From contig RFQK01000048.1 of NCBI GenBank assembly GCA_009925045.1, positions 1 through 8,835 of the forward strand: a DNA stretch of 8,835 nt. The letters are read 5' to 3'. Made by a program: the position numbers and the translations under genes. The notes beneath the pieces were generated by a model. The model did not search any database, was not told the DNA's origin, and saw nothing but the letters and a program-made list of their open reading frames with translations. This DNA comes from Methylococcaceae bacterium (lineage in GTDB: Bacteria > Pseudomonadota > Gammaproteobacteria > Methylococcales > Methylomonadaceae). Below, piece after piece: positions 1 through 6,565 of this stretch; the first letter of the stretch is position 1; every line of letters begins with the position of its first letter.

Positions 1-1604
1 TCACCCACATATACGGTTTTGGCCAGTTCGGTTTCACGACGTACTATCGCCAGTTTTTGTTCAGGGCTTTGGCTAAAGTAGACGTGTTCAATTCCCACTT
101 GATCGGCCAGATAACGCACTTCTGACTCGCGGTCACCCGATACCAACATCAGCTTCTCAAACAAGTGCTTTGGCCTTAAATGACTGATAAAAGAAGGACT
201 TTCGATCCTGACTTCATCTCGGAACTGCAACGTGGCGGCATAGGCCTCATCAATCAGCACTATACATTCCAGCCCCCCGGAACTGGGCGGCAAACACTCT
301 GTGAGAAAAGGATATTGCAAAGCAATTTGTTTGCGGCTGGTGATCTGGATGTGTTTGCCGGACACTTCACCTAACAGACCCTGTCCTGGTAATTCTGCAA
401 TATGACTCACGTTCATTCGAGTGAGTCCTAAACTTTCCGCTTTTTTAATGATTGCAGTCGAAAGAGGGTGTTTGGAATAGCGTTCCAGGCTCGCAACTAA
501 AGCCAGTACTTCATTGGCTGCAAAGTTGTCTGCAGTGAGTAAGGCCGTTAAGTTCGGTCTACCGTAGGTTAATGTGCCGGTTTTATCAAAAATTGCGGTT
601 CGGCAACTGCCTATGGTTTCGAGTATCGCAGGGTTTTTGATAATGATTTCCCGGCGAGCAGCCAGTGAAATTGAACTAATGATGGTGACCGGAATACCAA
701 TTAATAATGGGCAAGGCGTGGCTACCACCAACACCGCTAAAAATCGCAGAATATCTTGACTGACGAGCCAGGCCCCAATGGCGATGATGAGTGCTATCGG
801 TGTGTATAAGGCGCCTAGCTTGTCACCCAGGCGTCGGATATTGGGACGGTATTGTTCGGAAGATCGCATGACGTCCATGATCTTGGCATAGCGTGAATCA
901 ATAGCCAGTTTATCGGCACGTATACTCAAGGCTGAATCGCCGTTGATGGCACCCGATAAGACCTTTGAGCCCTGAGTTTTTGACATCAGGTAAGGTTCAC
1001 CAGTTAAATAAGACTCGTCCATAGTGCCAACGCCGTCCAGCACTGTACCGTCTACTGGACAAATTTCATGCGGCAAAATTAACAATGTATCGCCAATTTT
1101 GACCTGTTCCGACCGAATATCAATTAAGTCAGTTCCGCACTGACGATGCGCAGTATCAGGCATACGCTTGGCTAGGGCTTCCAGAACCGAAGACGCTTTT
1201 CTAACCGCATACTGTTCTAAAGTCGCACCACCGGACAGCATTAAAATCACTAAGCATCCGGCCAGATTTTCACCCAGAATCATGGCTGTTACAATGGCCG
1301 TACCGGCCAGTAAATCAGCGCCAAAATTACCTCGCAAAAATTTCAGCCCCAATTTCATAATCAGTGGCACACCCCCTGTCAGGAGTACGGCATACAAAGG
1401 CAATTCGAGTAATTGAATGCTTAAGTCAATCAGCAGAGGATCATCAGGATTTATCGGCACAGACAGCCTTAAAGCGTAGGTTTGTGCTTCTATGGGCCAC
1501 GCATAGCTAATCAACAGATAGATACCAATCCCTATGAGGCTGATCAGGGTGATGATTCTGTTGTAAGGGGAACCTGCATGCGCTAATTGTCGGTTTGTAG
1601 CCAT
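1..1604 (-). CDS. P1B-type heavy-metal-translocating P-type ATPase (TPC motif), 3' end outside window
   Basis: This is an inner-membrane metal-exporting ATPase whose 534 visible codons stop at the window edge. I read it from ATG 1604. It shows hydrophobic helices at about 17-36, 66-85 and 97-125. The actuator-domain TGE is at 201-203, the intramembrane metal motif T-P-C-P at 296-299, the phosphorylation site DKTGTLT begins with Asp340, and the P1B-specific His-Pro pair is at 379-380. The last visible residues (VYVGD) lead into the GDGxNDAP hinge, which lies outside. No N-terminal HMA domain or Cys/His-rich metal-binding tail is present; the protein begins almost directly with a helix. The motif is TPC, not the CPC of Cu/Zn/Cd exporters. 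TPC occurs in poorly characterised P1B groups, including Ni/Fe-linked Nia-type pumps, so the substrate cannot be named. No strong Shine-Dalgarno precedes the ATG. The family call is certain; the metal is unknown. Confidence 0.93.
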   Translation of the reverse strand, partial: MATNRQLAHAGSPYNRIITLISLIGIGIYLLISYAWPIEAQTYALRLSVPINPDDPLLIDLSIQLLELPLYAVLLTGGVPLIMKLGLKFLRGNFGADLLAGTAIVTAMILGENLAGCLVILMLSGGATLEQYAVRKASSVLEALAKRMPDTAHRQCGTDLIDIRSEQVKIGDTLLILPHEICPVDGTVLDGVGTMDESYLTGEPYLMSKTQGSKVLSGAINGDSALSIRADKLAIDSRYAKIMDVMRSSEQYRPNIRRLGDKLGALYTPIALIIAIGAWLVSQDILRFLAVLVVATPCPLLIGIPVTIISSISLAARREIIIKNPAILETIGSCRTAIFDKTGTLTYGRPNLTALLTADNFAANEVLALVASLERYSKHPLSTAIIKKAESLGLTRMNVSHIAELPGQGLLGEVSGKHIQITSRKQIALQYPFLTECLPPSSGGLECIVLIDEAYAATLQFRDEVRIESPSFISHLRPKHLFEKLMLVSGDRESEVRYLADQVGIEHVYFSQSPEQKLAIVRRETELAKTVYVG

Positions 1605-1636
1605 AATCTATGCAAGTTTGATGTTCTGGAGTGACT

Positions 1637-1665
1637 TATATAATCGACAATGTCCCAGATAGCAA
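1637..1665 (-). promoter_or_regulatory. Probable sigma70 promoter of the P-type ATPase gene
   Basis: Read on the minus strand, a -35-like TTGCTA (1660-1665) is followed after exactly 17 bp by a -10-like TATATA (1637-1642). Each matches consensus at four of six positions. Transcription would start near 1630, about 25 nt before the ATG. The spacer contains a 9-bp palindrome, GACATTGTC (1646-1654), which might be part of a metal-regulator operator but is too short to assign. The long gap from the upstream gene supports an independent promoter here. Confidence 0.45.
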
Positions 1666-1960
1666 ATTGCAATTGAAATTGGGTCAGCGTTTTGCGTATT
1701 GACGCGTAAGCACTTTGTTTGGATTCGTTGCGGATCGCAATCAGGCAACAGTATGCCTATATTTTGAGCGGTATAACTGTGTTATTTGACGCAGATATGC
1801 ACAAGTGTGATGCAAAGATCTAAAACGGGAATATAGAGGGATGAAAATGCACTTCTTTAGACTTGTGTTGCCGTAAGTTATTGATTTGTAATGCTGGCAA
1901 AAAATTGCACAATTTAAGATAAGCTGACGAAAATTAAGTATTTATAGAGTTTGTGACAGT

Positions 1961-1996
1961 CCTATCCACAGACTTATCCACAGAAAATGTGGATAA
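1961..1996. promoter_or_regulatory. Cluster of three DnaA-box-like 9-mers
   Basis: Three sites fall within 36 bp. CTATCCACA (1962-1970) differs by one base from the DnaA consensus TTATCCACA. A perfect TTATCCACA lies at 1974-1982, and its perfect inverse TGTGGATAA at 1988-1996. The first two form a 12-bp tandem repeat (11 of 12 identical, 1961-1972 and 1973-1984). The last two form an inverted repeat of 9-bp arms around a 5-nt GAAAA spacer. An AT-rich stretch lies on the left side. The match to DnaA boxes is direct observation. Whether it acts as a replication origin, a DnaA-titration site or a DnaA-controlled regulatory site is open, because no replication gene is nearby. There is no U-tract on either strand, so it is not a typical terminator. 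Confidence 0.6.
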
Positions 1997-2085
1997 CTGG
2001 AGAAGCGAACTAAGATCAATTAGTTAGAACTTATTTCAAATAAATGACTTTTACTCTTGCTCCTATCTTGGCGCTGATTGCACGC

Positions 2086-2730
2086 TCAATCTGTGAGAGG
2101 TTTTAAGCGGTTTTTAATCGATTCTCTTTTTAAGGCGTTTACTACGTCGAGTTGATCTTGTTCAATTTTTTGCTGCTGACGTCGAAATTGGAAACGGCGT
2201 ATTCCCCAACCGCATGCAGTGACTAGGCTTATGAGAACGATTAAAAGATAGGCTAGGGGGATGAGGGGGCGTTCTGCGGCCTGGATTTCGGCTGCTGGCA
2301 ATGGGCTGTTTTCTGGAATAAAAGTCTCAGGCTGTCGTGACAATGCTGTTGGAATCTCCCCAATCAACTGAGCTTCGACCGTATGAAGTTCTGCTAATAA
2401 TTTCGGCTGGGGAATTGGCTTAACCTGGGCTTCTGTGAGTACCTGTCTTTGAATATATTCTCCAGCCAGTACCAACTTTCCTGGCTTTATACTATTGGGA
2501 TTAGCCTGTTCAAGCTCGCTTATTACCTTGTGAATAGACTCGCCTTGTTTAACAAAAAGTTTGGCGATACTCCACAAGGTATCGTTAGGGCGGATAGGTC
2601 CGTAGCGTTCTTGATGAATCAGATTGGGGTCTGCATGCGGGTTATCCGGACTGGCTGCCAAGCTAGGCTTGGCAGCTGATACCAGAATGAGGCAGATGAT
2701 GAATGGGGTTCGGCTTCTTGATGCTGACAT
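2086..2730 (-). CDS. Short FimV-like LysM single-pass membrane protein
   Basis: This 214-residue protein has a probable signal peptide (about 1-25, ending SLA). A FimV-type LysM motif starts at residue 43 (YGPIRPNDTLWSIAK) and ends near 92, followed by a Pro-rich linker. One transmembrane helix lies at about 155-177, and then come a basic stop-transfer segment (RRFQFRR) and a charged tail of about 30 residues. This matches the front half of FimV/TspA polar hub proteins, which bind peptidoglycan through LysM, but the large acidic, TPR-bearing cytoplasmic domain is absent. An in-frame TTG at 2754 could add eight residues. I chose ATG 2730 because it begins directly at a normal signal-peptide n-region; neither start has a clear ribosome-binding site. 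The gene lies 43 bp after the porin stop on the same strand, so cotranscription is likely. A role in anchoring an envelope assembly to peptidoglycan is inference. Confidence 0.8.
   Translation of the reverse strand: MSASRSRTPFIICLILVSAAKPSLAASPDNPHADPNLIHQERYGPIRPNDTLWSIAKLFVKQGESIHKVISELEQANPNSIKPGKLVLAGEYIQRQVLTEAQVKPIPQPKLLAELHTVEAQLIGEIPTALSRQPETFIPENSPLPAAEIQAAERPLIPLAYLLIVLISLVTACGWGIRRFQFRRQQQKIEQDQLDVVNALKRESIKNRLKPLTD
2654..2676 (-). repeat. Perfect 10-bp inverted repeat inside the signal-peptide coding region
   Basis: GCTGCCAAGC (2654-2663) and GCTTGGCAGC (2667-2676) are perfect inverse complements separated by three bases. In the minus-strand mRNA this would form a tight GC-rich hairpin about 54 nt downstream of ATG 2730, over codons for the end of the signal peptide. 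No U-run follows, so it is not an ordinary terminator. It may slow translation during export, stabilise processed mRNA, or be chance in Ala-rich codons. Confidence 0.6.
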
Positions 2731-2773
2731 TGGGCGCAAAGGGCAATTATCCAAGCCTCATCATACATCGCTA

Positions 2774-4279
2774 TTAATAAATAAAGCCAACACCTAAATT
2801 AAACTCATCACCGTAGGGCATACCAGGAACAATTTTGCGATCGTGAATATTGCGATAATCGGCCTTGATGACGATGTTTTCGATCGGTTTGTAGCTCAGG
2901 CCCGCCTGATAAATCCAACGATCTAAGCCAGTGTTAGCATTAAAAGCATAACCGGTGCTGGGATCGAGAGCGACTGATGCCAGAGTGTTGTAACGCTCAA
3001 CCCGGAAAAATGGTGCCAGATACTGGCTGCTTTCTTTCCACAGCAATGGCATGATGTCGTGAGCAGCTTCCACATACCAGCCGAAGTTTTCTTTACCCAC
3101 AATATTGTCAGCAGTATTGAGATACTGAGTGTTATTGATTTTTCCAAATGCACCTAAGGCCCTTAACTCCCAGCCACGGTATTTGTACTGCACATGGCCT
3201 TCGTAGAGCTGAGTAAATACATCCACTTTGGCAGAGTTGTAAGACTGCGCCTGACCACTATTACCCAAAAATGTGGCCGCGCCCACCATTAAGCCCGGAA
3301 TCATGTCGGGTGAATAATCTAGTCGTCCACTGATGGCAAAATCCTCGGCCTTACTATTGCTGCCACCGCCGCGACCTTCTTTAATGCCTTTGCTACTAAA
3401 GTTAGAAGCGTTCAATCCATTCATGGCATATACACGGTATTCCAAGCCAGGAAGTATTTCACCAAAGACACCCGCACCCATTTCGCGCCAGGTCGATGGA
3501 ATAATGTATTGTTCTACGTCTGGACGACGGTTACCGTGATAGGTGGTCGGTTCATGCATTTCATTGATAAAGCCCATTGGAACCAGCATTAAACCGGTAC
3601 GAATGTTGTATTTGGGATTTAACAGGAAATCCAGTTGCGAGAACTCAACCGAGACTTCGCCTTTTTCCTCAGAACCTTCACCGGTTGAGGCATGTTCAAA
3701 TTCGATTTCATTATTCAAGATCACCCAGTCGTTGAATTTATAACCCAAATAAATGACAGCTCGTTCTAAATCAATGCTGTCCTGATTTTGTGAAGGATTG
3801 CCGCGATTATTAGCATAATTGGTGTACATCGCTTCACCGTAACCACCAATCGACAAACCCTTGCTGACCCGGTAAACGTTCGATGCGGCGGGTCCCAAAC
3901 CATACTCGCTTTTGTATTCGCGGGTTTCGGGTATAAATAATTGAGTTTTAATTTTTTCAACTTCGCTGGCCAGCACATCGGTTTTTCTTTCCAGATCCGG
4001 TTTACTGACTGATTTGTTCACAGGATTAACAGGTTGAGCTACAGAGCTCTGAATAACCTGGCTTTGTTCCTTCTGAGTCTGTTTAAGTGTGGTGATTTCT
4101 TGTTGCAAGGCTTCGTTTTGCGCTGATTTGGCCTTCAGACTTTCGATCTCTTTTTGCTGTTGTTGAATAATCTTCCACATCTCTTCCATGGATGCCGGCG
4201 CTGCGTGCAAATTGCCTGTGAGTGCCAGACCAATAGATGCGGTTAAGGACAGCATGGAATTTTTGTTCATTGATCGCAT
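2774..4279 (-). CDS. Outer-membrane porin with N-terminal periplasmic coiled coil
   Basis: The 501-residue protein is predicted to be a beta-barrel porin. After a signal peptide (about 1-27, ending LHAA) comes a Gln/Glu/Lys-rich coiled coil at about 30-85 (runs such as IIQQQQKEIESLKAK), as in DcaP-like and other trimeric porins. The rest has alternating aromatic/polar strands, typical porin phrases (GYGEAMYTNY, YRVYAMNGLNA, YKYRGWELRALGAFG) and a C-terminal GVGFIY ending in an aromatic residue, as outer-membrane barrels do. The segment around INEMHEPTTYHGNRRPDVEQ recalls the phosphate-selective OprO/OprP-like porin superfamily, but the substrate cannot be read. I chose ATG 4279 because GGTGAG (4284-4289) lies 4 nt upstream; an ATG at 4270 is the alternative, and upstream TTG/GTG codons overlap the ribosome-binding site. 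The Fur box 58 bp upstream suggests induction under iron limitation. A FimV-like gene follows in the same direction. Confidence 0.88.
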   Translation of the reverse strand: MRSMNKNSMLSLTASIGLALTGNLHAAPASMEEMWKIIQQQQKEIESLKAKSAQNEALQQEITTLKQTQKEQSQVIQSSVAQPVNPVNKSVSKPDLERKTDVLASEVEKIKTQLFIPETREYKSEYGLGPAASNVYRVSKGLSIGGYGEAMYTNYANNRGNPSQNQDSIDLERAVIYLGYKFNDWVILNNEIEFEHASTGEGSEEKGEVSVEFSQLDFLLNPKYNIRTGLMLVPMGFINEMHEPTTYHGNRRPDVEQYIIPSTWREMGAGVFGEILPGLEYRVYAMNGLNASNFSSKGIKEGRGGGSNSKAEDFAISGRLDYSPDMIPGLMVGAATFLGNSGQAQSYNSAKVDVFTQLYEGHVQYKYRGWELRALGAFGKINNTQYLNTADNIVGKENFGWYVEAAHDIMPLLWKESSQYLAPFFRVERYNTLASVALDPSTGYAFNANTGLDRWIYQAGLSYKPIENIVIKADYRNIHDRKIVPGMPYGDEFNLGVGFIY

Positions 4280-4320
4280 AGGGCTCACCAAAAATTAGGT
4301 TTCGATAGTATGGGATCAGT

Positions 4321-4328
4321 TTATAATA
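4321..4328 (-). promoter_or_regulatory. Probable -10 element of the porin promoter
   Basis: On the minus strand the AT-rich TATTATAA offers a -10 hexamer (TATTAT or TATAAA) about 42 bp before the porin ATG. No good -35 is visible at the ideal distance. The -35 zone falls within the Fur box (4337-4355), the arrangement expected for a Fur-repressed promoter. Confidence 0.4.
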
Positions 4329-4336
4329 GGATTTAC

Positions 4337-4355
4337 GCAAATGCAAATCATTCTC
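4337..4355. promoter_or_regulatory. Fur box (ferric uptake regulator operator)
   Basis: GCAAATGCAAATCATTCTC matches the classic 19-bp Fur consensus GATAATGATAATCATTATC at 14 positions. The 15-bp core TGCAAATCATTCTCA (4342-4356) matches the 7-1-7 form TGATAATNATTATCA at 12 of 14 informative positions. It overlaps the presumed -35 zone of the porin promoter, so Fe-Fur would block porin transcription. It lies 46 bp upstream of the plus-strand -35, so direct repression of the FMN-protein operon is less certain. Confidence 0.78.
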
Positions 4356-4401
4356 ATTAACATGATTGGCTATGCTGAACGACATAATTTGGACTTTGAA
4401 T

Positions 4402-4430
4402 TTGGCAATTGGGCCTTGTTTTACTATTAT
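4402..4430 (+). promoter_or_regulatory. Sigma70 promoter of the FMN-binding-protein operon
   Basis: TTGGCA (4402-4407) and TATTAT (4425-4430) each match consensus at five of six positions and are separated by exactly 17 bp. Transcription would start near 4437, leaving a leader of about 22 nt. A GGGGAT purine stretch (4444-4449) then serves as the ribosome-binding site. Confidence 0.6.
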
Positions 4431-4458
4431 CTAGCGACTTGTTGGGGATATTTTGAAT

Positions 4459-5010
4459 ATGCGCAAACGCAAAAACCCGTTTTTAGTGATCATAGCCTTG
4501 ATCTTGGCTTTAATTAATTTTCCTAGTTTCGCCAAAGTGTTCTATAGCAAAGAAGAGGCGCTTAAGTTGGCATTTGCTGATAATGCCCAGGTTGAAATGC
4601 TGTCTCTGTTTCCGAGTGATGAACAGAGTCAGCAAATTGAACAACTGGCCAAAGTGAAACTGGATTCAAAATTAATCAGTGTTTTTGTTGGCAGAAAGCA
4701 AGACAGTATCCTAGGGTATGCCATCATTGACTCGCATACGGTCAGATCACAAACAGAGACTCTGTTACTGGTTCTGGATGTCCAAGGGCGTTTAAAAAAT
4801 GTGACGACCTTGGCTTTTAATGAGCCGCCTGAATATCAACCCCCTGAGCGCTGGTATACCCAGTTACTGAATCGGACTTTAGAGCAATTGAGCTTTGATC
4901 AGGATGTACAAGGTATTGCCGGGGCCACATTGAGTACCCGTGCCGCTTTGAGCAGTGCGCGTAAAGTGGAAGCGATTTTCCAAATTTTATTAAAACCAAC
5001 CCATAACTGA
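4459..5010 (+). CDS. Exported FMN-binding-domain protein with predicted covalent flavin site
   Basis: This is a 183-residue protein with an N-terminal signal or anchor helix (MRKRKNPF, then a hydrophobic run ending SFA at about residue 25). Its C-terminal half resembles the FMN-binding domain of NqrC/RnfG. The key evidence is IAGATLST at 153-160, matching the (S/T/A)GAT flavinylation motif in which ApbE attaches FMN to the Thr, here predicted Thr157. Upstream phrases (ILGYAIIDSH, LLLVLDVQGRLKNV, EPPEYQPPERWY) fit the domain. The protein would carry electrons on the outer face of the inner membrane. A TTG at 4453 lies closer to the GGGG ribosome-binding site and could be the start; I prefer ATG 4459. 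It is a stand-alone domain: no Nqr/Rnf subunits and no ApbE gene are in the window. Its stop overlaps the next gene's ATG (TGATG), so the two products are probably made together. Confidence 0.85.
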   Translation: MRKRKNPFLVIIALILALINFPSFAKVFYSKEEALKLAFADNAQVEMLSLFPSDEQSQQIEQLAKVKLDSKLISVFVGRKQDSILGYAIIDSHTVRSQTETLLLVLDVQGRLKNVTTLAFNEPPEYQPPERWYTQLLNRTLEQLSFDQDVQGIAGATLSTRAALSSARKVEAIFQILLKPTHN

Positions 5011-5513
5011 TGCGCTATTTTGTCACCGGTGAACAGAACCGCCAATTACTGATTAATACCTTGATCCTGATGTTTCTGGCTTATGTGTTGCTGTTATGTC
5101 TGAGTAATGCCTTGATGTTTTTTCACAAAATGGCACTCAACCCTGATGCTATTTTGGCCTATTATCTGGGTTCAGAGCAGGCATTTACTCAGCCAAAAAG
5201 CTATCAAAGTTTGCTGGAAGTCAGCCATTTTCACTTATTTGCCATGGGTATGCTGGTGCTTACTCTGACACATTTGATGTTAATGACTGAGATGCCGACC
5301 CTTTTAAAAGTATGGCTGAGTGCGATTGTCTATGGCTCGGCTATCGCTGATGAGGCAGCCGGGTGGTTAATCTGTTATGTGCATCCCTTATTTGCCTACT
5401 TCAAAATCCTTAGTTTTGTAGTTTTTGAAACATCGCTGATTGCGCTGGTTTTAATTGTCTTACATTCCTTATTAAAAGCCCGCAGCAGAATGCGGGATGC
5501 TTCAACGAGTTGA
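5010..5513 (+). CDS. Four-helix inner-membrane protein, possible heme/redox partner of the FMN protein
   Basis: I do not recognise a named family. The 167-residue product has four predicted helices (about 12-38, 71-92, 101-124 and 130-155) and a basic C-terminal tail. Histidines sit in or at the ends of the helices: H39 at the end of helix 1, H73, H75 and H88 in helix 2 (SHFHLFAMGM ... LTH), H125 after helix 3 and H152 in helix 4. H75 and H88 are 13 residues apart, a spacing seen in cytochrome b-type heme helices. Acidic residues near membrane edges include E70, E94 and E116. Translational coupling to the FMN-domain protein suggests a membrane electron donor or anchor for it; that role is inference. 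The last 12 bases overlap the end of the convergent AI-2E-family gene. Confidence 0.82.
   Translation: MRYFVTGEQNRQLLINTLILMFLAYVLLLCLSNALMFFHKMALNPDAILAYYLGSEQAFTQPKSYQSLLEVSHFHLFAMGMLVLTLTHLMLMTEMPTLLKVWLSAIVYGSAIADEAAGWLICYVHPLFAYFKILSFVVFETSLIALVLIVLHSLLKARSRMRDASTS
5472..5496 (-). terminator. Intrinsic terminator of the beta-propeller/AI-2E operon
   Basis: On the minus strand CCCGCA (5491-5496) pairs perfectly with TGCGGG (5479-5484) around a 6-nt loop and is followed by CTTTTAAT. It starts 6 bp after the AI-2E-family stop codon. It lies wholly inside the coding end of the opposing membrane-protein gene. On the plus strand no U-tract follows, so it should act in one direction only. Confidence 0.6.
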
Positions 5514-6548
5514 TTGTTGTTGCTGACGTAACCAGTCAAACAGCAGGGCATAGCTGGTGGCTAACAGGGTAGGGCCGAGAAAGATGCCAATAAAGCCAAA
5601 GGCCAGCAGACCGCCGAAAATACCCAGCATAATCCATACAAATGGTAATTCGACCTCACGACTGATGAGGGCAGGGCGTAACCAGTTATCCAAGGTCCCG
5701 ACAAACAACAGGAACCAAGCGGCAATAAACAGCGCATAGCCGCTCTGATCTTGTATCAATAACCATAAAGACACCGGTAGCCATATCAGTGTGCCGGCTG
5801 CCGGAATAATCATCAGAAAAAATGCCCCTGTACCCAGCAAAAATGCATGGGGAACACCGGCGATCATAAAACCCAGATATGCTGCGATCGCCTGAACAAG
5901 TGCGGTACCGAGAATACCGAAAACCACGGCTTTTAAGCTATTGTTAACGATTTCCAGAATTCGTGCTGTTTTTTCACCGGCTAATGGTTGCAAGCTGGTA
6001 ATGACATGGCGGCTGACATTTTCGCCATCCCGATACAAAAAGAACAGTAGCACGATACTAATTCCCATATGCATCATTTCCGAGGCCAGATTGAGGCTTT
6101 GCTTGACCAGCCAGCTACCTGTCGGCAACAAGTATTGGCGTAACAAATTCATCAAACGCTCTGAGTCGTTGGCCAAAATCAGCCATTTTTCAGTCGCCTT
6201 GTCCCCCACTAAAGGGATTTGGTTTAGCCATTTTGGGGGTGTCAAATAATGAGTATCAGGGTGTTCCAGCCATAGCAAAATTTGCGAAATATCATCGGTA
6301 AAATTACCGGTTGCTACAGCCAGGGGCAGAAGTATCAATAAGCCAACCAGCAACACTAAACTCAAGGCGGCCTGATTCTGACTTAGGGAGAGTTCACGTA
6401 AACGCAGATACAGTGGCCAGGTCACGATACACAATATCGCGCCCCATAAAATGTCATATAGAAAGGGTTTTAAAACCTGAAAACAAGCCAACAGTAACAG
6501 CACTAAAGCGACACTGCTGGCGATTTTGGTGTTTTGCTGCTTGGTCAT
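5502..6548 (-). CDS. AI-2E/PerM family (UPF0118) membrane protein
   Basis: This is a 348-residue polytopic inner-membrane protein of usual family length. It has hydrophobic helices near residues 9-28, 33-48 and 60-80, a soluble insert at about 85-145, and further helices from about 155 to 338. Family hallmarks are visible: FFLYRDG (169-175), IIPAAG (247-252), DNWLRPALI (287-295) and GFIGIFLGP (318-326). Members have been linked to AI-2 export (TqsA), Na+/H+ exchange or general permease roles; nothing here picks one, and no quorum-sensing gene is present. The start is ATG 6548, 17 bp after the beta-propeller stop, without a strong ribosome-binding site, so it is probably cotranscribed and possibly translated by reinitiation. 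Its 3' end overlaps the convergent gene by 12 bp. Confidence 0.9.
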   Translation of the reverse strand: MTKQQNTKIASSVALVLLLLACFQVLKPFLYDILWGAILCIVTWPLYLRLRELSLSQNQAALSLVLLVGLLILLPLAVATGNFTDDISQILLWLEHPDTHYLTPPKWLNQIPLVGDKATEKWLILANDSERLMNLLRQYLLPTGSWLVKQSLNLASEMMHMGISIVLLFFLYRDGENVSRHVITSLQPLAGEKTARILEIVNNSLKAVVFGILGTALVQAIAAYLGFMIAGVPHAFLLGTGAFFLMIIPAAGTLIWLPVSLWLLIQDQSGYALFIAAWFLLFVGTLDNWLRPALISREVELPFVWIMLGIFGGLLAFGFIGIFLGPTLLATSYALLFDWLRQQQQSTR

Positions 6549-6565
6549 AAAGTTTGAATCAGCCG

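Larger units (their letters stand above)
1605..2085. other. 481-bp non-coding intergenic region
   Basis: No convincing gene lies between the FimV-like gene and the ATPase gene, both on the minus strand. The stretch holds the ATPase promoter at its left end, a small hairpin TTGCG-GAT-CGCAA (1728-1740), an AT-rich run at about 1898-1952 and, beside it, the DnaA-box cluster at 1961-1996. GATC sites lie at 1733, 1817 and 2014. No clear intrinsic terminator follows the FimV-like stop codon; the only nearby dyad, TTATTTCAAATAA, is AT-only and has no U-tract. Confidence 0.7.

Noticed and set aside
1841..1876. Tiny reading frame of 11 codons preceded by a GAGGG-like purine run
   Set aside because: It is too short, has no downstream gene on the plus strand to act as a leader for, and has no composition or context support.
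1974..1996. Perfect 9-bp inverted repeat as an intrinsic terminator
   Set aside because: Neither strand has a U-tract after the stem, and the arms are exact DnaA-box sequences, which explains them better.
2449..2679. Plus-strand open frame opposite the FimV-like gene
   Set aside because: It is a shadow of a minus-strand gene with a clear signal peptide, LysM domain and membrane helix, and its own translation shows no recognisable features.
4083..4385. Minus-strand frame of 100 codons overlapping the start of the porin gene and the Fur box
   Set aside because: It runs out of frame across the porin start and through the regulatory region. The porin signal peptide and ribosome-binding site mark the real gene.
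5502..6548. Naming the membrane protein as an autoinducer-2 exporter (TqsA)
   Set aside because: The family is broad and functionally mixed, and no quorum-sensing gene or substrate-specific residue supports that assignment.
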